Positions 6,317 through 12,092 of a stretch of 12,092 bases of DNA are shown one piece after another. Source of the DNA: Acidobacteriota bacterium (GTDB lineage Bacteria; Acidobacteriota; UBA6911; JACQSX01); assembly GCA_016199665.1 (NCBI GenBank), contig JACQGG010000247.1:1-12092 (forward strand). The letters are read 5' to 3'. Each line of letters starts with the position of its first letter. Within the stretch, counting starts at the first letter, position 1. The translations under genes and the position numbers were made by a program. Under the pieces are notes generated by a model. That model had not been told where the DNA came from, made no database searches, and saw only the letters and a program-made list of their open reading frames with translations.

Positions 6317-8269
6317 TTACCTCCTGGAAACGGGAAGATGGACAGTGAAGATGCTGCCCCGTTGGGGCTCGCTCTGCACGTCGATCCGTCCCCCGTGATC
6401 GGCAACGATCCCGGCACTGATGGAAAGCCCCAGCCCGGTTCCTTGTCCCGGCGCCTTGGTGGTGAAAAACGGATGGAAGATCTTGCCCAAGATATCCTGC
6501 GGTATGCCCGCGCCTGTGTCCGCGATGGCCAGCGACACAAAGTCATGGTTGCCTCGCGTCGTGCACGACAGAATCCCACCGTGCGGCATGGCATCAGCCG
6601 CATTCTTCACCAAGTTGACAATGACCTGTTCCAGACGACTCGTGTCTCCTCGAATGCTGGGCAGATCCGGCGCCAGGTCCAATTCAATACGGATGCCCGA
6701 GATGGCCAGATAGGCAGAAACCAGGTCCAGGCTGCGGCGGACAACTTGGTTCAAGTCGACTGGCACTGCCCGCATCGGGGCGGCGCGCGAAAAAGCCAGC
6801 AGCGTGCGCACCAGCTTGGTCATTCTTCCCGCCTGCAGGCGGATCTCCTCGAGGTCCTCCCACACGCTCGGGAAACCCTCGCGCGGCAGGGTCGCGAGGG
6901 CGCATTCCGAGCGGATCAGGATGACACCGGTGGGGTTATTCACTTCATGGGCGACCCCGTCAACAAGTTCGCCAATCGAGGCCAGGCGCGATGCCTGCAC
7001 CAACTCCTCCTGCTTTTCCTGCAATGCCTCGTACTGTTGACGAATCGTCTTTTGCGCCTTGCGTACAATGAGCCCCAGCGCCCCCAGCGTTACAAAGACC
7101 ACGATCGTGAACGATGCAAAGATAGGCTGTATCTGCTTGGCAATCTTCCGGCTAAGGATGAGAAGATCTTCATCAAACTGGAGAAAGCCGATCGCCCTGC
7201 CCTGGAAAACGACCGGGATTCTCAAGACGATAAGCGTCATTCCGCCATAGTCGTAGATTGACTGCCTTTGGGAAGGGAAAAGTCCCACGCCGGCCTGGTA
7301 CGCAATAACGCCCGCCGGGTCGATGGCCATCAGCAACTGGTGCCTTTCCACCTCCATCTTGACTTGCTTTAGGGCCGGAATACGGCTGAATTCGGAGACA
7401 ATCTTGTGGTTAATCTCTTCACGTTCCAAGATTTCCGGCGGCTTCAGGCCTCGATCATAGAAATAGATCACATGGCCGCGCAGAAACTCTGCCAGATCCT
7501 GGGCTTGGGTGGCAGAGAAGTCCAGGTATTGTCTTCGCTGCGTCTCCGAGACAAGAAGCATGAAGATATTTGCGGACAGAATGCTGATCAGGTTCAGCCG
7601 GAGAAAGAACTGGACGTAGATATGGGAGCCCTCTTTCTCCAGGTGCAGCGCAAAACTGAGCAGGCCTGCGATCTTCGCAACATGCTGCAGATTCCACAAC
7701 CAGACTGTCGGCTGGGGCAAGTTGAGATCAAAGAGGACTTCTGCCATGTACGAGCCGGCAAAAAAGAGCAGGCCGCACTGGATCAAGTTCCACCTCCACA
7801 AGAATGTTTTTCGCGCCAAGAAAAGTGCCATGAGGATGAGGGTGAGGTGCAATGCCCCCCCTTGGTAAAACGGTTCAAACGTCGGAGCCACTTCGCCCCA
7901 AATGCGTACCCGGCCCGCCAGGTAGGCAGGTACCAGCAGGGCAACTACAACCATCAAGATTCTTTTCGATCGCCGTGAGGGAGCCAGCCACACCAGCAGG
8001 TATCCCAGGGAGAGCGTCTCCAGCACTGAAAGGAGCAGGAACGGCCAGGAAAAATCCAAAAGAGGGTAGCCAAACTCCAAGCCAATCAAGAAGAGAGTCC
8101 GCAGCAGGACAAAACCGGAGAAAAAGAAGAATGTGGCCGCCAAGGGAAGTCGTTTCCACTTGGGCGGCTGCCGGGAGCCTTCCCAGGCGGCAACCAGGAA
8201 AATCAGGCCCGCCAGGAGCGTCTGGAAGACGTGTAAAATGATGCTGTTTTCAAGTGTATACTGAACCAC
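6317..8269 (-). CDS. Multi-pass membrane sensor histidine kinase (HK2)
   Basis: In this 650-residue kinase, about eight membrane helices (9-29, 43-63, 75-95, 104-120, 138-153, 160-180, 190-210, 219-240) precede an extracytoplasmic domain of about 140 residues (241-380), a ninth helix (about 383-402), a short coiled coil (403-425) and the kinase core. That core has H-box VDGVAHEVNNPTG with H441, N-box VNLVKNAADA (551-560), G1 DTGAGIP (584-590), F-box FHPFFTTK and G2 GQGTGLGL (608-615). The HExxN arrangement suggests both kinase and phosphatase activity. The start is a GTG, because an in-frame TAG lies 12 bases upstream and no other start codon lies nearby; the N-terminus aligns with that of HK1. 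A near-consensus sigma54 promoter ends only a few bases before the GTG, so its message may be leaderless. The signal is unknown. It is paralogous to HK1 along its whole length. Confidence 0.93.
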   Translation of the reverse strand: MVQYTLENSIILHVFQTLLAGLIFLVAAWEGSRQPPKWKRLPLAATFFFFSGFVLLRTLFLIGLEFGYPLLDFSWPFLLLSVLETLSLGYLLVWLAPSRRSKRILMVVVALLVPAYLAGRVRIWGEVAPTFEPFYQGGALHLTLILMALFLARKTFLWRWNLIQCGLLFFAGSYMAEVLFDLNLPQPTVWLWNLQHVAKIAGLLSFALHLEKEGSHIYVQFFLRLNLISILSANIFMLLVSETQRRQYLDFSATQAQDLAEFLRGHVIYFYDRGLKPPEILEREEINHKIVSEFSRIPALKQVKMEVERHQLLMAIDPAGVIAYQAGVGLFPSQRQSIYDYGGMTLIVLRIPVVFQGRAIGFLQFDEDLLILSRKIAKQIQPIFASFTIVVFVTLGALGLIVRKAQKTIRQQYEALQEKQEELVQASRLASIGELVDGVAHEVNNPTGVILIRSECALATLPREGFPSVWEDLEEIRLQAGRMTKLVRTLLAFSRAAPMRAVPVDLNQVVRRSLDLVSAYLAISGIRIELDLAPDLPSIRGDTSRLEQVIVNLVKNAADAMPHGGILSCTTRGNHDFVSLAIADTGAGIPQDILGKIFHPFFTTKAPGQGTGLGLSISAGIVADHGGRIDVQSEPQRGSIFTVHLPVSRR

Positions 8270-8270
8270 T

Positions 8271-8325
8271 GAGCCGATCTAAAGCAATTTCCGGGCCAGA
8301 TTTCCCGGTCGTAAAGAGCCGATCT
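8271..8325. repeat. Direct repeat GAGCCGATCT flanking the HK2 promoter
   Basis: The ten bases GAGCCGATCT occur at 8271-8280, at the predicted transcription start, and at 8316-8325, upstream of the -24 element, 45 bp apart. The upstream copy overlaps a small inverted repeat (AAGAG-CCGAT-CTCTT, 8314-8328). They could be regulator sites or chance. Confidence 0.4.
8283..8299 (-). promoter_or_regulatory. Sigma54 (RpoN) promoter of HK2-RR2
   Basis: The minus strand reads CTGGCCCGGAAATTGCT, which differs from the RpoN consensus YTGGCACGRNNNTTGCW at one informative position, with exact GG-N10-GC spacing. It lies in the 115-base spacer between RR1 and HK2. The predicted transcription start is about 8272, three bases before the GTG of HK2. 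No convincing activator site was found upstream; it may lie inside the end of RR1. Confidence 0.75.
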
Positions 8326-8384
8326 CTTGTCTTCCGCCGCCGATCGCGCGGAGGCCGGCGCGCCAGGAAGAGCCTCTCCTCTGG

Positions 8385-9779
8385 TCAACCCTTGAAACTG
8401 GACGAGGTGATTTGATACTTGCTCATCAACCGGTGGAAAGCGGGGCGGCTTAGACCGGAAAGCTGGGCCGCTTCGGTGACATTCCCTGCAGTGTGGTTTA
8501 ACATTCTTGCCACGTACTTCCGTTCGAAGTCTTCGATGATTTCCCGTTTGGCTCGGGCAAAGTCTCCGCTGCTAACCACTATTTCTTTTTCTTCCACCGC
8601 CGCCAGAATGGCAGGAGGCAAATCTTCGGGCAGGATCTGAGTAAATTCGGTCAAGGTGCAGGCGCGCTCGATGGCATGACGCAGTTCGCGCACATTTCCG
8701 GGCCAGTTGTATTCCTCCAGAATGAACAGGGCTGCCGCGGAAATGCCTTCCAGGCGTTTGGTCACTTTGGACTGAAACAACTCGAAGAAATGATTTGCCA
8801 ACAGGTGAACGTCGCCTTCCCGGTCCCGAAGCGGCGGCACATCGATGCGAACCACGTTGATGCGGTAATAGAGGTCCTCCCGAAAAGATCCATCGCGTAC
8901 CATGCTTTCGATGTCCCGATGCGTCGCGCACACGACACGGACATCGAACGGTCTCTCCTGGTTTCCTCCCAGCCGGCGGATACGTCCTTCCTGAAGCGCC
9001 CGCAGGAGCTTGACCTGGAGATTGGGCGGCATCTCGCCGATTTCGTCCAGCAGCAGGGTTCCCCCGGAGGCGACTTCCAGCAGCCCGGGCTTGGTCTGGA
9101 AGGCGCCGGTAAAGGCGCCCTTCTCATGGCCGAACAGTTCGCTCTCCAACAGGGGTTCAGGCAAGGCGGCGCAGTCCACGGCGACGAAAACCTTCTCCCG
9201 GCGGCGGCTGTTCTCATGGATCGTGTGGGCGAACAGTTCCTTGCCGGTGCCGGTTTCCCCGCAAATCAAGACCGGGATGTCAACCTCGCTGACTTTGCGA
9301 AGCTTGATCAGCACTTCTCTCAAGACCGGGCTGTCACCAACGATTCTTTCGGCGTGAAACGACTCTGTCAATCTTGCCTGGAGCTGCCGGTTCTCATCCT
9401 GCAACGCTTTGAAACGTAAAGCGCGCTCGACGACCAACAGCAGTTCGTCCATCTTGAACGGCTTCCGAATGAAGTCGAATGCGCCACGCCGGACTGCCTG
9501 GATGGCGTTTTCCACCGAGGCATAAGCCGTGATGACCACTACCAATTGGTCGTTTCTCATTCGGTGCAGGCGTTCCATGACCTCCATCCCGTCGATGTCG
9601 GGCATTCTGAGATCGACGACGACCAGATCATGACGGTACTCCTGGTACAGGAGCAAGGCAGCCTTTCCGTTTTCCGCGCAGTCCACTTGATAGGGGCGCA
9701 AGGAAAGCATTTTCTGGCAGGTCGCGAGCATGTCTCGTTCGTCGTCAACAACCAGAATTCTGGGTAAGGATTCCGTCAT
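8385..9779 (-). CDS. NtrC-family sigma54-dependent response regulator (RR1)
   Basis: The 464 residues have the same architecture as RR2. The receiver has DDE (12-14), phosphoacceptor D56 and K106; the AAA+ domain has Walker A GETGTGKE (174-181), GAFTGA (221-226) and Walker B GGTLLLDE (239-246); and the Fis-type helix-turn-helix is GNVTEAAQLSGLSRPAFHRLMSKYQ. All catalytic and sigma54-contact residues are intact. The ATG overlaps the HK1 stop (ATGA), so translation is coupled and HK1 is the likely partner. No clear ribosome site is needed or seen. The recognition helices of RR1 and RR2 differ (QLSGLSRPAFHR against RMANLPRTVFHR), so they probably bind different sites. A sigma54 promoter follows 86 bases after its stop, in front of HK2-RR2, which suggests RR1 may activate that pair; this is inference. 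Confidence 0.95.
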   Translation of the reverse strand: MTESLPRILVVDDERDMLATCQKMLSLRPYQVDCAENGKAALLLYQEYRHDLVVVDLRMPDIDGMEVMERLHRMRNDQLVVVITAYASVENAIQAVRRGAFDFIRKPFKMDELLLVVERALRFKALQDENRQLQARLTESFHAERIVGDSPVLREVLIKLRKVSEVDIPVLICGETGTGKELFAHTIHENSRRREKVFVAVDCAALPEPLLESELFGHEKGAFTGAFQTKPGLLEVASGGTLLLDEIGEMPPNLQVKLLRALQEGRIRRLGGNQERPFDVRVVCATHRDIESMVRDGSFREDLYYRINVVRIDVPPLRDREGDVHLLANHFFELFQSKVTKRLEGISAAALFILEEYNWPGNVRELRHAIERACTLTEFTQILPEDLPPAILAAVEEKEIVVSSGDFARAKREIIEDFERKYVARMLNHTAGNVTEAAQLSGLSRPAFHRLMSKYQITSSSFKG

Positions 9780-11755
9780 ACGGTCTTGTCTGTTTCAGCA
9801 ATTGTCTCAACGGCCGGCAGCGTGATGACAAAACGGGTTCCCTGACCTCGCTCACTTTCGACCGAGATCTTCCCCCCGTGGTCTCGCACGATGCGGTAAC
9901 TGACCGAGAGACCCAGACCGGTCCCTCGCTGCTTGGTGGTGAAGAAGGGGTCGAAAATCTTTTTCAGATGCTCCGCGGGGATGCCGATGCCATCGTCCTC
10001 GACCGCAATCTCCACCGCCGATCGCATCGAATCGTAGCGCGTTTGGAGGCGGATCACTCCGCCGGCCCGGGAAGCGTCGATGGCATTGTTGATCAGATTG
10101 ACCAGCACTTCCTGCATTTGATGCCAGTCTACTGCCGCCAGGGGCACAGGGGAGAATTCCTTGTGCACCCGCAGATTCTGCGACGCAAGACGCGACTCCA
10201 CGAGTTCCAGGGTTTCCGCCAGAAGCGCATTGATGTCATGCCGCTCGCGATTGAGTTTGTGCACGCGGGCAAAGTCCAGCAACTCGGAGAGGATTCGTGC
10301 GGTCCGTGACGCGTGACGCTGGATAACCTCCAGGTCCTCCGCAAATTCGTTGGCGTTCCGGAGCTTTGCGATGGCGACAAGGTAATCGGAGCGGCCCAGG
10401 ATGACTCCCAGCGGGTTGTTGATTTCATGCGCCACGGCCCCGGCCATTTCTCCCAGGGCTGCCAGCTTGGAAGCCTGGAACAACTGCTTCTGAGTTTCCT
10501 CGATTTCGCGGTACTGCTTGCGGATGGTCGCATCTGCCTGGGTCACGATGATCCCCACTAAGATGCTGCTGAAGATGACGACGATGGTAAAAGCGGTAAA
10601 GATGATCATGATCTGATGCGCTATTCGCCTGTTTATCATGGCCAGCGACTCTACCAGCTTGACCCAGCCCGTAATCTCTTTGCTGCGGTAGATCGGCATT
10701 GCCAGAGCCAGTGTATTGCCTTCGATAGCGGACTCAAACCGGAACGATCCCGCCTGGACGGGTTGTTGTTCCAGAACACGAGTCACCGCTCCCTCCGGAC
10801 TGATGGTCATACTCAATTGATGGCCATCCAAGTGAATGACTGCAGACCTCAGATCGGGCAGCTTTCCGAAATCCGAAACAATTCTTCGAGCGATCTCGGG
10901 GTTGCTCAAAATCTGGCGATTGTTCTGGCCTTGGCTGTCAAAATACATGACGTGCCCGCGCAGAAACTCCATGAGGTCGGTCGCTTCTCGAGCGGCAAAC
11001 TCCCCATACTCCTGCCTTTCCACGCGCGTGACCAGCAGGATGACGAATCCAGCGAGGAGGACAAACGTCAGATTGAGGCGAATAAAGGCCTTGACGAACA
11101 AATCCTGCGTATCCAGCTCGATGACGTGAGCCAGCGCGATCAAGGAACCGACGAAGCTGATGTGCTGGACCGCCCACAAAACCACGCCGTAACTGTGAGC
11201 GGAATAGCTGGCTGACCGCGAAAAAAGAAGAAAGCTTAAGACAAATCCCGAGAGCACAAGAGAAAGCAGCCCGCGCGGCGTCTGACTGCTCCTAAGAGGG
11301 ACAAAAAAGAGTGCCAGCACGATAGCCAGGCCGATCCAGTGAATAGACCCGGGGCCTCTCCCCATCTGAGTCAGGCGACGGAGCAGGTCCGCCAGACCCA
11401 ATACGACTCCCGCAATCACAATAACCGAAGGAAGGCTCCGGAGGGATGAGGGTACAGTCAAGGCGGTTCCCAGGAGCAAGGCCGCAATCAAGAAGAAAAC
11501 AAAAGCAACGTCCTCGGGATCGTCACTGAAAAGCCTTTCTTGGAAGTAAAACTCATAAAAACCGAGAGAGGAGCAGAGGAAAAAAGCAAGTCCTAAAACG
11601 GCAATGGCGCCAAGCAGCAGCACCAGTCTCTTCTTTCGCCGGAGGGCGCGATTCTTGTAAAAAGCCCATGCCAGACCGAAGGCCAGGAGTCCGCAGAGAA
11701 TGCACTCCAGCGAGTAAAATACGAAAACATTTTCCGGCGTGGTTTGGAGCGCCAT
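9776..11755 (-). CDS. Multi-pass membrane sensor histidine kinase (HK1)
   Basis: The 659 residues include about eight N-terminal helices (11-33, 43-66, 83-101, 109-123, 139-154, 162-179, 189-212, 221-243). The basic stretch KNRALRRKKR after the first helix puts the N-terminus outside, so residues 244-380 are extracytoplasmic. That domain shares FLRGHVMYF and HQLSMTISPEG with the corresponding part of HK2 and looks like a ligand-sensing (possibly Cache or PAS-like) fold, though I do not recognise the family. A ninth helix (382-404), a coiled-coil linker and a complete kinase follow: H443 in VAHEINNPLG, N-box NLINNAIDA (553-561), G1 DDGIG (587-591), FDPFFTTK and G2 GTGLGL (611-616). The ATG at 11755 has only a weak AAGGG site eight bases upstream. 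It overlaps RR1 by four bases. A probable sigma70 promoter lies about 120 bases upstream. Confidence 0.94.
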   Translation of the reverse strand: MALQTTPENVFVFYSLECILCGLLAFGLAWAFYKNRALRRKKRLVLLLGAIAVLGLAFFLCSSLGFYEFYFQERLFSDDPEDVAFVFFLIAALLLGTALTVPSSLRSLPSVIVIAGVVLGLADLLRRLTQMGRGPGSIHWIGLAIVLALFFVPLRSSQTPRGLLSLVLSGFVLSFLLFSRSASYSAHSYGVVLWAVQHISFVGSLIALAHVIELDTQDLFVKAFIRLNLTFVLLAGFVILLVTRVERQEYGEFAAREATDLMEFLRGHVMYFDSQGQNNRQILSNPEIARRIVSDFGKLPDLRSAVIHLDGHQLSMTISPEGAVTRVLEQQPVQAGSFRFESAIEGNTLALAMPIYRSKEITGWVKLVESLAMINRRIAHQIMIIFTAFTIVVIFSSILVGIIVTQADATIRKQYREIEETQKQLFQASKLAALGEMAGAVAHEINNPLGVILGRSDYLVAIAKLRNANEFAEDLEVIQRHASRTARILSELLDFARVHKLNRERHDINALLAETLELVESRLASQNLRVHKEFSPVPLAAVDWHQMQEVLVNLINNAIDASRAGGVIRLQTRYDSMRSAVEIAVEDDGIGIPAEHLKKIFDPFFTTKQRGTGLGLSVSYRIVRDHGGKISVESERGQGTRFVITLPAVETIAETDKTV

Positions 11756-11876
11756 GTAAGGGCCCTTGGATCGCGCAGCTTCAGGAGAATGATGACATCA
11801 GACTCCCACAGGAGGCCGCGCCGTGCTATGGGGGTCTGCATCTTTTACAATCGCCCCTTCCTTGACCCTGAGCTTC
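11756..11876 (-). other. Leader region of HK1
   Basis: About 120 bases lie between the predicted promoter and the HK1 ATG. They contain one wide potential stem (GGGTC pairing with GACCC across about 28 bases) and no riboswitch, terminator or gene I can support. No GG-N10-GC sigma54 element was found here, unlike in front of HK2. Confidence 0.4.
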
Positions 11877-11904
11877 ACTAGATCATTTTGATTGAAGATG
11901 TCAA
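11877..11904 (-). promoter_or_regulatory. Candidate sigma70 promoter for HK1-RR1
   Basis: On the minus strand a perfect -35 TTGACA (11899-11904) is followed after 16 bases by TCTAGT (11877-11882), which matches the -10 consensus at four of six bases. The -35 and spacer lie within a perfect 12-bp inverted repeat, a typical position for a repressor operator. Confidence 0.45.
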
Positions 11905-11912
11905 TCAAAATG
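11884..11912. promoter_or_regulatory. Perfect inverted repeat overlapping the HK1 promoter (operator candidate)
   Basis: Arms CATTTTGATTGA and TCAATCAAAATG are exact reverse complements separated by five bases (AGATG). The repeat covers the -35 and nearly all of the spacer of the candidate promoter. It would suit a dimeric repressor; no regulator gene in the window is an obvious binder. Confidence 0.55.
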
Positions 11913-11922
11913 CTTGCGCCGA

Positions 11923-11940
11923 ATTGACATTTCTGTCAAT
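11923..11940. promoter_or_regulatory. Second inverted repeat upstream of HK1 promoter
   Basis: ATTGACA-TTTC-TGTCAAT is a perfect repeat with 7-bp arms and a 4-bp gap, the same geometry as the activator-site candidate in front of the cytochrome-porin operon but with a different sequence. It shares TGTCAATC with the neighbouring longer repeat. Its core TTGAC-N6-GTCAA also has the 5-6-5 shape of CRP/FNR-family sites. Confidence 0.5.
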
Positions 11941-11972
11941 CGGACTGCCGGAAAGTCATCATCGCAACGCGT

Positions 11973-12067
11973 GAAAACCGGGGACAGCCGCCTCATTTCC
12001 CGAATTGCGACGCGCTCGTAATCTCCCCTCGCTCTGTCGGGAAATGAGGTGGCTGTCCCCGGTTTTC
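11973..12067. repeat. Long REP-like inverted repeat with GGGGACAGCC core
   Basis: Two 29-base arms (11973-12001 and 12039-12067) are reverse complements with a single mismatch, separated by 37 bases. Each arm contains GGGGACAGCC followed by a CC-TCATTT block. From memory, GGGGACAG-type palindromes are common beside REP-associated tyrosine transposases (TnpA_REP/RAYT) and as dispersed non-autonomous elements. No transposase is present in the window. The stem could also form a strong RNA hairpin, but no T-run follows it. Confidence 0.75.
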
Positions 12068-12092
12068 AAAAGAGGGCGTATCATTGACTTCA

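Noticed and set aside
6829..6842. Perfect 14-bp palindrome CCGCCTGCAGGCGG inside HK2
   Set aside because: It encodes conserved kinase sequence just after the dimerisation helix, so it is probably coincidental rather than an inserted repeat.
6338..7261. Plus-strand open frame of 307 codons opposite the HK2 kinase domain
   Set aside because: It is an antisense shadow: the minus strand encodes all histidine-kinase motifs here, and the plus-strand product has none.
11593..11841. Minus-strand 82-codon frame overlapping the start of HK1
   Set aside because: Mostly out of frame within HK1, no good ribosome site and no recognisable features.
1..12092. CRISPR arrays, tRNA or rRNA genes, complete insertion sequences
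   Set aside because: No regular repeat-spacer pattern, no cloverleaf or rRNA-like sequence and no transposase frame was seen in the window.

Overview
The window comes from a moderately GC-rich bacterium, and every gene I can support lies on the minus strand, so transcription runs from high to low coordinates. Two NtrC-type activators with intact sigma54-contact loops, a fused cytochrome-porin, a type-1 copper protein, a divergent cytochrome bd-like subunit and two kinds of short dispersed palindrome suggest an uncultured environmental lineage, such as Nitrospirota, NC10, Acidobacteriota or a Desulfobacterota relative. This placement is inference; no rRNA or marker gene is present.

Layout in order of transcription. 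(1) 12092-11756 has no gene. It holds a REP-like long inverted repeat, two smaller perfect inverted repeats and a probable sigma70 promoter. (2) 11755-8385 is a membrane histidine kinase (HK1) overlapping an NtrC-family regulator (RR1) by four bases. (3) 8384-8270 is a spacer with a near-consensus sigma54 promoter. (4) 8269-4935 is a second kinase-regulator pair (HK2, RR2), clearly paralogous to the first. (5) 4934-4733 is a regulatory spacer with a perfect 7-4-7 inverted repeat (probable activator site) and a second sigma54 promoter with canonical -24/-12 spacing. (6) 4732-1107 is a probable operon: an outer-membrane monoheme cytochrome-porin resembling Cyc2, a secreted cupredoxin-type copper protein, a possible small membrane peptide, and a SAM-dependent methyltransferase. 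(7) 918 to the left edge is the N-terminal 306 codons of a cytochrome bd-like oxidase subunit I, cut off by the window.

The most interesting reading is a two-step regulatory cascade that controls an electron-transfer module. HK1-RR1, made from a sigma70 promoter, may switch on HK2-RR2 through its sigma54 promoter. RR2 may then switch on the cytochrome-porin/cupredoxin operon. The cytochrome-porin could carry electrons across the outer membrane, the periplasmic copper protein could accept them, and the bd-like oxidase next door could be a terminal acceptor. The gene order and promoter motifs are visible in the sequence; the cascade, the electron route and the nature of the signal are inferences.
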